In this document: positions 56,387 through 64,000 of the stretch, in pieces
Layout of the letters: every line of letters starts with the position of its first letter
How positions within the stretch are numbered: the stretch's first letter is position 1
Assembly (NCBI GenBank): GCA_001766655.1
Contig: MJCC01000002.1
Location: 467,050 to 531,049 of the forward strand
DNA from: Phytomonas francai
Lineage: Eukaryota; Euglenozoa; Kinetoplastea; Trypanosomatida; Trypanosomatidae
Reading direction: 5' to 3'
Length of the DNA: 64,000 nucleotides
The notes under the pieces: generated by a model
What the model was told of the DNA's origin: nothing
Seen by the model: only the letters and a program-made list of their open reading frames with translations
Databases searched by the model: none
Position numbers and translations under genes: made by a program

Positions 56387-59287
56387 ATGGGGAAATTTGA
56401 TCACTTGCTTATCAAGGATAGTGACTCCGACAGCTCCGTGGAGCTGACCCATCCTTCTCTGACTCGTAAGGAAGCAAATGCTGGCTCTGCCCCTTACGTG
56501 TCTATACCTGTGGGCATATCTGTGGTGCCTGTGGTCATGCCTACCACAGCGCTCTCCACAGGACGCCCATCCGTACATGAGGGGCTTGCATTTCCACATG
56601 AAGTGGACCCAAGGGAATTGGAAGCTGATCCAGGCGGTATTAAGTCCTCTTCGCAGAAAAACAGTGTTCCCAGAACTACTGAATCTCTGCATGAGTTCCA
56701 CCATTCAGTATCCAAGTCATCTCTTAGAGAAAGCACTATGCCGGTCGCACCTTCGATTCGTCGCAGAAGAAAAGTTTCCTCACGTAATGGCAAATCATTA
56801 CCTAAATTAGATAACATAATGGATTCAACATCTCTCGTGGGTGGTACGGACACAATTTCTCCGAAACTGAGTCGCAGGGGGACCGGAAAACCAGCACCTG
56901 TAGACGCTTTCCAGATGCATAGTAATATAGTAGAAGACGACGCATCCGACCACCTGCGTCCTCCCTCTGAGATCGATACTGACGAAGTAGAGTTAACCAT
57001 GGATTCGAAGCTGTTGGATCATGTACCAGACGATCAAAGTTCATTGGTAGGGAGCGGCAGAGTTTCTTTCTGTAAGGTGAATCCTATTGCACCAGTTTCC
57101 AATAAGGCCGAGAATTTGCCTCTGGAGACTTTGCCTATAAGGAGACCATCTTCACCCCAAGTATATGACTGCGTGCCTATATCAGAACATCTAGAAGCAG
57201 AATCACCTTCGTTTATTGTCCCTTCTAGGATGAATGAGGATTCAGCGCACACTGCGGCAGCAGCTAGCGGTGATTGGGACGAGTCTCAAATCATTTTTTC
57301 ATCGTATGGACAAGAAACGTATGCACCCCCGCCGTCAGCAACAGAGAAGAGAGATAAAGCCCGCAGTGGTTGTGGCATCTTCTCCTTCTGCAGCAGGAGA
57401 GCTGCGCAAACAGAGCTAGAGGAGAGAGATAGACTAGATGTTTCCACTCCTCTAGACGACCCTGTAGGTGTGTCCCAGTTCGATCCTCATTTTGATCTAC
57501 CACAAAGTGCTGAAGGTGATTTAGCGGACGCTCTGGACAATGCTTTGCCACATCACTCTCCGGCTGGGATGCCGGTAGACGAACCGATTCACAATATTTA
57601 TGCTACCGAAGAGCAACCAAGTCGAACCCTAGCCCCGATTCAGGAGGAGAAGGTGCATTCTGGGTCGATGGAGCAACTATCCTCAGCACATTTACCTGTG
57701 GGCGATAAACTTTCCCCTATTAATCAGTTTAATAACCATACTCCAAATATGTCACCACAGATCTCGACTTCTGTGCCATTGGAAAGGGGGCATCATCAAC
57801 AGACATCATGCAAAGAAACAGTACCAATTCCCCCCCCAAATTTTCAGGACGGTACGAATATTCACACACATGCTGTGCATCATAATAGGGGGAACTCTAC
57901 GTCCAGTGAGAAGGGAACACCTGTTGAGAAAGCAGAGAGGCCGAGTACGATACAACCGAATGATGCTGTTTCCAGGGAAGGTTCCTCAGGGTCTTTGTCC
58001 TCTTCGGGAAATGAGAGTGGCGACAACTGTAAGAGTTTTGACAGCTTGAGATGTGCAGCCCCCCAGAGCGCTGATCAACCCGTGTCCCTCACCGCGCACT
58101 GCGACCCTGTATGCGAGGCCGCTACAACACCCCATGATGGGAGCTCTAGGGCTGTAGTGTTGCCCCCTTCTGCCCCGGATGACCTAACCCCAAGCGAAAC
58201 GGACATGTGCCCCAAGATTAGTTCGAAATCGTCATCAGTTGGGCTCTTCTTTTGCACCGGTTCACCTCTCAACAGCAAGGGCAGCATTGCGGGACCTTCG
58301 GTTGCATGTGCCACAAAAGCCCCAGAAACTTGGATTAAAGAGGCTACCTACCAGATGGGAATCACAACAGAGGCACATTACTTGAATTCCTCCGGGAAGT
58401 CTACTCCACTCACAAATGAAGAACACCAAGTAGAGTATGACGGCCCCGACGATTTGGCCAATCTGCCCCCCTATCAGCGTCGTATCCTCCTCGATTTACG
58501 TGAAGCAGAACGGCGGGAACTCGAGGAATTTGCGAAAGGATGGCGAGACCTAACCTTCCGCCCGCAAATCAATAAATGCCCAACCCAAATTTTAGAATGC
58601 ACCAAACCATTCAGTGAACGGCTTAGTAAACCGCGGCAGCAGAGGTCCCCGATACCATTCTCTACTCCCGTTACAAAATCTACCACTTCTCATAAGCTTC
58701 GTGAGCCTCATCGACAAAGAGCTGAAAATGGGATATCACCACCACCACAGTCCCCGTCCGTATTCAGTCGACTTGCTAGGCAACACTCTCCAACGAATAC
58801 CCATCTACTGCAGGGTCAATCTCATAAAGGATATACTCACACCCCAGAGATCAGTGATCTAGCGAAGCAACGTGTCTCTTCATTAGGTGTTGTGGCCCGT
58901 CTCTATCCTCAACCCCCGAAAGCTCATCGTGGGAATGGCGAAAATGTTTCACCTCAGCGGGTAGCACGGGTTGCTAGTGCTCCAGGATGTTCTGGATCTG
59001 TAGGTGTGGCCATCATCTCCCATGACGAAAGAAAAAGCGTCTTTGAACGTCTTTATCGTCAGCGTAAGCCTTCTGAGGCCCTTTCTCAGACATCACAACC
59101 CATACGTAGGCTTCACGTCGTCCATGAAACAGGCCTAGGTGAGACTGCGCAATACCAGAATGGATATGATGAGCATATCAATAATGACGATGGTATTGTC
59201 AGACAGTTGTATATACGCAATAGGAGATCACAGGGATGTTCTTATCATATGCCATTCTACCCCAGTGATACTTCTTCGACCACATAG
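56387..59287 (+). CDS. Large disordered protein of unknown function with C-terminal RL-motif repeats
   Basis: 966 residues from the ATG at 56387 (MGKFDHLLIKDSDSDSSVEL); nine upstream codons start with GTG. I do not recognise it. Residues 1 to about 680 are low-complexity, Ser/Pro/Glu-rich and probably disordered. A Cys-containing patch CGIFSFCSRRAAQT (about 337-350) is surrounded by acids. The C-terminal 280 residues begin with a charged helix (ILLDLREAERRELEEFAKGW) leading into LTFRPQIN. They then show four spaced motifs: SERLSKP (about 742), FSRLARQ (about 791), VARLYPQ (about 834) and FERLYRQ (about 884). The F-x-P-x-I followed by x-RLY pattern recalls protist cytoskeletal and basal-body proteins, but that is an impression. 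Confidence 0.6.
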   Translation: MGKFDHLLIKDSDSDSSVELTHPSLTRKEANAGSAPYVSIPVGISVVPVVMPTTALSTGRPSVHEGLAFPHEVDPRELEADPGGIKSSSQKNSVPRTTESLHEFHHSVSKSSLRESTMPVAPSIRRRRKVSSRNGKSLPKLDNIMDSTSLVGGTDTISPKLSRRGTGKPAPVDAFQMHSNIVEDDASDHLRPPSEIDTDEVELTMDSKLLDHVPDDQSSLVGSGRVSFCKVNPIAPVSNKAENLPLETLPIRRPSSPQVYDCVPISEHLEAESPSFIVPSRMNEDSAHTAAAASGDWDESQIIFSSYGQETYAPPPSATEKRDKARSGCGIFSFCSRRAAQTELEERDRLDVSTPLDDPVGVSQFDPHFDLPQSAEGDLADALDNALPHHSPAGMPVDEPIHNIYATEEQPSRTLAPIQEEKVHSGSMEQLSSAHLPVGDKLSPINQFNNHTPNMSPQISTSVPLERGHHQQTSCKETVPIPPPNFQDGTNIHTHAVHHNRGNSTSSEKGTPVEKAERPSTIQPNDAVSREGSSGSLSSSGNESGDNCKSFDSLRCAAPQSADQPVSLTAHCDPVCEAATTPHDGSSRAVVLPPSAPDDLTPSETDMCPKISSKSSSVGLFFCTGSPLNSKGSIAGPSVACATKAPETWIKEATYQMGITTEAHYLNSSGKSTPLTNEEHQVEYDGPDDLANLPPYQRRILLDLREAERRELEEFAKGWRDLTFRPQINKCPTQILECTKPFSERLSKPRQQRSPIPFSTPVTKSTTSHKLREPHRQRAENGISPPPQSPSVFSRLARQHSPTNTHLLQGQSHKGYTHTPEISDLAKQRVSSLGVVARLYPQPPKAHRGNGENVSPQRVARVASAPGCSGSVGVAIISHDERKSVFERLYRQRKPSEALSQTSQPIRRLHVVHETGLGETAQYQNGYDEHINNDDGIVRQLYIRNRRSQGCSYHMPFYPSDTSSTT

Positions 59288-59974
59288 GGAGAATAAAACG
59301 CTAACAGGATGCTGAATGATAAAAGGACCTGACCGTCTGACTGATTTATGAGATCGTGACTACATTCATTTTCAGGTTCATAATACCCTTAGAGGGATTT
59401 TACGAGGTGTTCAAATAAAAAGTTATACCCAGTCTCTAACCTTTTTCTTTTGGTTTTGAAACGACATACCTTCGACTCATCATCGGGAAATGCATGTGCA
59501 TTTAATCAGTTAACGACTATTGTACGCTATTAAGATTTCTATATACACCTATTTTACTGTTTTTTAGTAACCTTTTTGAATTTCGTTCCATTTATTAAAT
59601 CCTCTTCCGAAAAGTATTTTGGCATCCTATTATTCTATTTTATGCCACTAGCATGTACATAAAGTCATGTAAATGATAGGATAGATGTATTTCTTTATGC
59701 ACTTGCATGTGACAACCTTGGCATTTGAATTTTTTTCTTTCTTAGATCATTTACTTATCACTTTTCACGCTGTAGCTGATTTTTAGATAAAAAGATCCTG
59801 AGAGTAGAACTTAGCTTATAGAACCTCCTTGCTACAGCTGACGAAGTACCCTAAAGGTCGACTCTGTATGTGATGATCAAGAATTAAGATAAGCGATCAA
59901 AAGCAATTCCTTCTGAAAGCATAATACCTAGAGAGAACTAGCAGGAGGAGCGAAAGGAGACAAACTGAATTACG
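59288..59974. other. Spacer
   Basis: No gene recognised. It contains C-box-like GTGATGA (59870-59876) and D-box-like CTGA (59913-59916), too close together for a normal C/D snoRNA. Confidence 0.5.
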
Positions 59975-61342
59975 ATGATAGCAGCTAGCCAACAATGTTA
60001 TATTTGTCAAGAAGGCATCCAAGATGATGCTATTCAGTTTTGCGTTTGTTGTGGCCGAGTGGTGTGTTCAAGGTGCACACAAATCATTTTTTACAACCGA
60101 TATCGTGCTGTAATTTGCAACAGATGCCCCACACCAAAATTGATCCATCCGTGCGGCCGGTGCGGTTTTTCAAAATCTTTATTTGAGTTAGTCTTTTTCT
60201 GCTCTATGTGTGCTATGCCGCTTTGCACAGGGTGTCTTTCTTCTTCTTTCGAAAACGGTAGCTTAAAGTGCACTCAATGTTGCGATTCTCCTGTTTGCTG
60301 GAAGCAGCCTAACGCTCAAACATCTTACCAATTGAACGAACACTTTTTGAAGCGCTTACAGAAGGCTTCAGCAACTGTGAAGCCCCTATTCGAGGAGAAG
60401 ACACCTAATCCTCCTTCTAGCACTTTACTTGAATCTACCCTTGCGCGGAACGTGTCTTCTGAGTACACTCATTTGTATGATAAGCAAAAATTAGGTGAAG
60501 GTGCGCAAGGTGTTGTGTATAAATGCCGTACTTCAGATGATAAAATAGTTGTGTCAAAAGAGATGATATTTTATGAAGCAGATCGATCCATGATGGAGTC
60601 TAAGTTACGCCAAGCACTTCAAATCAAGGCTCTAAGTCATCCTCACCTTATACGCTACCTCGACGTGATACTGCGTGAGGATCCGCTGCGTATTTGTGTG
60701 ATTATGCCATACTATGACAAGGGTGATCTGAGGGAATATATCGCGCGGCAACGTTCCCCGGTGAAGGAGTGCGTGTTATGTTCCATTGCACTTCAGATCA
60801 GCTCGGCTTTAAAGTACTTGCATACACAGAACCCACCACTTGTGCATCGTGATATCAAACCAGAAAATGTGCTGTTACTGGATAATGAGGAGCAAGTATT
60901 GCTGATGGATCTAGATCTCTGTGGCGCCGCTGATTTAAAGTGCAGTATGTCAAATCGAAGAGTTCCTTCATCGACATATGAATATCGAGCTCCTGAGTTA
61001 GCGAATACAGTGGGTTCTACCAAGTCTGATGTATTTAGCCTGGGTGTTATGATGTTTGTACTCGCTACACTTCCTGAATTTCCCTGTGTTCGATCGGAAA
61101 ATGGTGAATACATGGTGCTATCTGCCCCTGAATGGACCTCTCAAACTCTAGAGATGGTCATTCGGCGAGAACTATGGCAAGTAAAAAAACATGAATATTC
61201 CGAATTATTTATCCAGTTACTCGTGAATATGTTAACCCATGACCCAGCCCTCCGACCAACCTCTACACAAGTGTGCGACACTTTGGCTGGAATAATGGAG
61301 CAAAGGCTTATGCAAGGGGAACTTTTATGTCCCTTATCTTAA
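59975..61342 (+). CDS. Zinc-finger protein kinase with DLD in place of DFG
   Basis: 455 residues, ATG start. The N-terminal approximately 110 residues carry some 20 cysteines in CxxC pairs (C8/C11, C23/C25-26, C31/C34, C48/C51, C60/C63, C76/C79, C84/C87, C99/C102), forming at least two treble-clef or FYVE/RING-like zinc sites. The Ser/Thr kinase domain (about 167-445) has Gly loop GEGAQG (174-179), Lys in VVSKE (K195), HRDIKPEN (291-298), a metal-binding motif DLD (312-314) instead of DFG, and APEL (339-342). The key Lys, catalytic Asp and metal Asp are all retained, so it may be active. Substrate and class are unknown; the zinc region could target lipid or protein partners. Confidence 0.8.
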   Translation: MIAASQQCYICQEGIQDDAIQFCVCCGRVVCSRCTQIIFYNRYRAVICNRCPTPKLIHPCGRCGFSKSLFELVFFCSMCAMPLCTGCLSSSFENGSLKCTQCCDSPVCWKQPNAQTSYQLNEHFLKRLQKASATVKPLFEEKTPNPPSSTLLESTLARNVSSEYTHLYDKQKLGEGAQGVVYKCRTSDDKIVVSKEMIFYEADRSMMESKLRQALQIKALSHPHLIRYLDVILREDPLRICVIMPYYDKGDLREYIARQRSPVKECVLCSIALQISSALKYLHTQNPPLVHRDIKPENVLLLDNEEQVLLMDLDLCGAADLKCSMSNRRVPSSTYEYRAPELANTVGSTKSDVFSLGVMMFVLATLPEFPCVRSENGEYMVLSAPEWTSQTLEMVIRRELWQVKKHEYSELFIQLLVNMLTHDPALRPTSTQVCDTLAGIMEQRLMQGELLCPLS

Positions 61343-61742
61343 TAAAGTATGCATACATACACAGATATATCTTGTTGACTAAAGAGTAAATCAGAGAGCA
61401 AAAAAGAGAGTTTCTCTTCGTCATTTTAGATCATGCATTCCGCGTGTAATTTCTATCTTGACTTTTAGGTATACGGATTTGTGGCCCCACTAATCCACCC
61501 AGGGCTTCGTCACCGTGCCTTTTTTGTTTTACTTCCTCCCCCTTTCTCAAAGTTTGCTATTTATTGTTAATATTATGTTTTGACAAGCGGAGTTCGCATG
61601 CTTTGGATTCATCAGCTTATTACTAAACTTGAGCCGAAAATTTTTTCTTTTCTGATTTTTATTAAATAAAGGACTCGCTATTACTTTAAGTAGAGGTGCT
61701 TCTCTTTTTTTATTTTTATAGGAAGTATAATATACTAGGTGA
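61343..61742. other. Spacer upstream of VPS4
   Basis: AT-rich, gene-free, ending in the VPS4 splice acceptor. Confidence 0.55.
61699..61721 (+). promoter_or_regulatory. Predicted trans-splice acceptor of VPS4
   Basis: Pyrimidine run TTCTCTTTTTTTATTTTTATAG-like sequence; AG at 61720-61721, 21 bases before the ATG. It is the clearest acceptor in the plus cluster. Confidence 0.65.
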
Positions 61743-63074
61743 ATGTCAGTTGATTTCACTTCAAAGGCAGTAGAGCTCTTCAACCGCGCAACAGGGCACG
61801 ATAATGCAGGCGAATATCAAGACGCCTATCGTTGGTATATGGAGTGCATCGATGTGTTCATAACTGCAATGAAGTATGAGAGTAAGAATCCAACAAAACG
61901 TGAGTTGCTTAGGAAAAAGGTAGGTGAGATAATAAAGCGTGCAGAACAGATCAAGGAATATTTAGATAATTCCAAGGATAATGGCAACGGTGGAAAAGCT
62001 TCGGGAATCTTACAGAAAACAGGCACATCCGAGAAAAAGGCTAAGGAGGACGACGAAGACAGCAAAAGAATGCGCAGTGGTCTTGAGAACACAATTTTGC
62101 GGACAAAGCCGGATGTTAAATGGAGCGATGTTGCAGGTTTAGATGCTGCTAAGGAAGCTCTGAAGGAGTCTGTCATCCTACCCATTCGTTTTCCACAACT
62201 ATTCATGGGAAACCGTAAACCATGGCGTGGAATTCTCCTCTACGGCCCCCCCGGAACAGGTAAGTCATACCTGGCAAAGGCTGTAGCGACCGAGTCAGAG
62301 GGAACTTTCTTGAGTGTTTCAAGTTCCAGCTTGTTATCACGTTGGATGGGTGACTCCGAGAAGCTGGTCCGGACATTGTTCGAGATGGCCCGAGAGGAGT
62401 ACCGTAAGGAGGGGAAGCCAGCTATTATATTTGTAGACGAGATCGACGCACTTGTATCGTCTCGTTCAGATAATGAGAATGACGCCTCTCGTCGTGTCAA
62501 AACGGAGTTCTTGGTCCAAATGCAGGGTGTGGGCAATGATAGCCAAGGCATCTTGGTGCTGGCGGCAACCAACATTCCATGGTCCCTTGATGTGGCTATT
62601 CGGCGGCGATTTGAACGGCGCATCTATATCCCGCTGCCAGATATGCAAGCAAGACGGCGAATGTTTCAGATTCACATGGGTAATACACCCCATACTTTGA
62701 GTGAAGAGGACTGGCTGGACCTGGCCCAGCGTACTGAAATGTACTCAGGAAGTGATATTGAGCAGGTCGTTAGAGATGCTCTCTTCGAGTGTATCCGAAC
62801 AATACAAGTGGCAACTCATTTCAAGCGCGTTTCTGGGCCAAGTCCAAAAGACCCGACACAGGTGATCAAAAATCTACTCGCACCATGTTCCCCAGGCGAT
62901 CCAAACGCCTTTCCGATGACAATTGATCAGATCTCGAACCCGGAGCTACTAGTACCACTCCCGGTGACAAAGATGGACTTCCTTAAGGCATTACGTACAA
63001 CGAAGCCGAGTGTCTCAGAAGCGGATATTGAGCAACACACCAAATTTACAGATGAGTTCGGTCAAGAGGGCTGA
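61743..63074 (+). CDS. VPS4: VPS4 AAA-ATPase (ESCRT-III disassembly)
   Basis: 443 residues, ATG start. VPS4 disassembles ESCRT-III in multivesicular-body formation and cytokinesis. N-terminal MIT domain (about 3-76: FTSKAVELFNRATGHDNAGE start), flexible linker (77-118), and AAA domain with Walker A GPPGTGKS (168-175), pore loop RWMGDSEK (200-207), Walker B IIFVDEID (228-235) and the arginine pair RRRFERR. The C-terminal beta domain and final helix end with the typical SVSEADIEQHTKFTDEFGQEG pattern, in which the last residues F-x-x-EFGxEG are diagnostic of VPS4. Length is as in yeast and human (437-444). Confidence 0.95.
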   Translation: MSVDFTSKAVELFNRATGHDNAGEYQDAYRWYMECIDVFITAMKYESKNPTKRELLRKKVGEIIKRAEQIKEYLDNSKDNGNGGKASGILQKTGTSEKKAKEDDEDSKRMRSGLENTILRTKPDVKWSDVAGLDAAKEALKESVILPIRFPQLFMGNRKPWRGILLYGPPGTGKSYLAKAVATESEGTFLSVSSSSLLSRWMGDSEKLVRTLFEMAREEYRKEGKPAIIFVDEIDALVSSRSDNENDASRRVKTEFLVQMQGVGNDSQGILVLAATNIPWSLDVAIRRRFERRIYIPLPDMQARRRMFQIHMGNTPHTLSEEDWLDLAQRTEMYSGSDIEQVVRDALFECIRTIQVATHFKRVSGPSPKDPTQVIKNLLAPCSPGDPNAFPMTIDQISNPELLVPLPVTKMDFLKALRTTKPSVSEADIEQHTKFTDEFGQEG

Positions 63075-63384
63075 TAAAGGACAAAGGATGGAATTAGTTC
63101 TCTTTAAATATTGATAACATTCAAAGAAATTCCTTAACCAGATTATTCACTAAAAAAAAAGAGTAATCACCAAGCGTCATTGTACATAAGGCTCAAGCAA
63201 CAATAAATTCAATTATTTTGTTCAGATCGTAACGACTCATGTTTTTTTTTTGCATAACAAATGGCATGCGGCAGCCAGGAAGACCCATTTTTTTAGGTAT
63301 GAAACAAAGTTTTTATTGCATAGTTTCACGTTTTCTTAACGTTTTATAAGTGTGTAAGGTATTTTATACTCATTTTTTTTTTGC

Positions 63385-63395
63385 GGGGGGGGGGG
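63385..63395. repeat. G11 homopolymer
   Basis: Eleven G on the plus strand preceded by T9-10 and GC, in the spacer between VPS4 and phosphofructokinase. Confidence 0.9.
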
Positions 63396-63633
63396 AATAC
63401 AAATAGTGGCTTTATAATGCATGAATTCACTCTCAGGAAATAAAAGGAGAAGTAGAGAGACTCAGTGAGTCATTTTTACCACGTGCGTGCATCCCACACT
63501 CTTTTGAACTCGTTTATTTTCTTCCTTCCATTCATTTCTCTTCACAAGCCAACTAGCTTTCTTAAACACAATTTTATTTTCGCTTACAAGAAAAATATCT
63601 ACCGTTTCAGGAATCTGAGATACACCGTGCTCA

Positions 63634-63653
63634 ACACACACACACACACACAC
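63634..63653. repeat. (AC)10 run just before the phosphofructokinase ATG
   Basis: Ten AC units ending four bases before the start codon at 63658, inside the predicted 5' UTR. Confidence 0.9.
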
Positions 63654-63657
63654 CAAA

Positions 63658-64000
63658 ATGCACCAGGAACGACAACGTACTAACAGCAAGCTGGTCCCCG
63701 CACATGAGGCCCCGTTGAAGACGGTCACGCAGAAGGACCTCACCGTTGAGCGCCTCCCCGGGAGCAATTACCCGAACCCCACGAGGAACAGCATGACGAA
63801 TTGTCGTCTTAGCGATAAAATCGGGTACATCATGTACGACCCGCGCCCTAAAGAAGACCAGGACAGTGAGTATCCCATCTCGGGTAGCAAGCTGCTATGC
63901 CAACTTGCTGCACCCCGGAAGAATCTGCACTTCAAACCATCCGAGACCACCTTTGGCATCGTCACGTGCGGTGGTATCTGCCCTGGGCTGAACGATGTGA
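63658..64000 (+). CDS. PFK: ATP-dependent 6-phosphofructokinase, 5' part (cut by window edge)
   Basis: 114 codons from the ATG at 63658 to the right edge; no stop. Phosphofructokinase phosphorylates fructose 6-phosphate and in trypanosomatids works in the glycosome. The N-terminal extension (SKLVPAHEAPLKTVTQ; RLPGSNYPNP; DYIMYDPRP-like GYIMYDPRPK) is the trypanosomatid-specific domain. The catalytic core then begins with TTFGIVTCGGICPGLNDV, the ATP-binding glycine motif of the PPi-like, ATP-dependent family typical of kinetoplastids. The C-terminal peroxisomal targeting signal expected in this enzyme lies outside the window. Confidence 0.95.
   Translation, partial: MHQERQRTNSKLVPAHEAPLKTVTQKDLTVERLPGSNYPNPTRNSMTNCRLSDKIGYIMYDPRPKEDQDSEYPISGSKLLCQLAAPRKNLHFKPSETTFGIVTCGGICPGLNDV

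Larger units (their letters stand above)
63075..63657. other. Spacer upstream of phosphofructokinase
   Basis: Gene-free. It contains G11 (63385-63395), a pyrimidine-rich stretch near 63515-63545, candidate AG acceptors, the best placed at 63609-63610 (GTTTCAG), and a CA run abutting the next ATG. Confidence 0.5.

Noticed and set aside
59870..59916. C-box-like GTGATGA and D-box-like CTGA suggesting a snoRNA
   Set aside because: Only about 47 bases separate the ends and no terminal stem pairs; chance occurrence is likely.
1..64000. Mobile elements or a new multi-gene defence or metabolic system
   Set aside because: I saw no reverse transcriptase, transposase, terminal repeats or co-functional gene cluster; gene neighbours are unrelated housekeeping functions, as is normal for trypanosomatid polycistrons.

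Overview
The window reads as nuclear DNA of a trypanosomatid (kinetoplastid) protist. All confident genes are intronless, they lie in two long same-strand runs, and they are separated by AT-rich spacers with pyrimidine-tract/AG trans-splice acceptors. The gene cut by the right edge begins like trypanosomatid ATP-dependent phosphofructokinase. Genus is not resolved. From memory (not checked), aspartyl aminopeptidase, kinesin, HSP20, a tandem eL13 pair and phosphofructokinase also lie close together on Trypanosoma brucei chromosome 3, so the right half looks syntenic with that block. All stop codons look standard.

Left cluster, minus strand, transcribed right to left from about 35.1 kb to 1.5 kb: COQ7, a short NAP/SET-fold protein, a MAP kinase kinase, a USP5-type deubiquitinase, a Ser/Pro-rich unknown, a PlsC acyltransferase, GINS subunit SLD5, a PPP1R21/FERRY-like coiled-coil protein, an M1 aminopeptidase, a GPDH-like dehydrogenase, the LRRC6/LRTP cilium protein, a dynamin-like GTPase, a mitochondrial-looking three-repeat zinc-ribbon protein, a DTW-domain protein with a U1-type zinc finger, and Rab GDI. 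The zinc-ribbon and DTW genes are far more GC-rich than their surroundings.

The region 35.1-39.4 kb is a divergent strand-switch region without credible genes. It carries five long G or C homopolymer runs and a 45-nt two-step hairpin. By analogy with other trypanosomatids it is the likely RNA polymerase II start region for both clusters.

Right cluster, plus strand: aspartyl aminopeptidase, an orphan kinesin-3-type C-terminal module, a kinesin lacking an FHA domain, a membrane acyltransferase with an HX4E active site, an unknown basic protein, a class I cyclic-nucleotide phosphodiesterase, HSP20, two nearly identical eL13 genes, a 966-aa unknown, a zinc-finger protein kinase, VPS4, and the 5' end of phosphofructokinase.

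Neighbouring genes are functionally unrelated, as is usual for polycistronic units in this group. I found no mobile element, CRISPR array, rRNA or convincing tRNA, and no clearly new multi-gene system. The most unusual items are the strand-switch architecture, the orphan kinesin module next to its paralogue, the DTW-zinc-finger fusion, and enzymes with altered signature residues (the GPDH-like protein, the HX4E acyltransferase and the DLD kinase). Several apparent upstream starts were GTG or TTG; I moved those to the first in-frame ATG.
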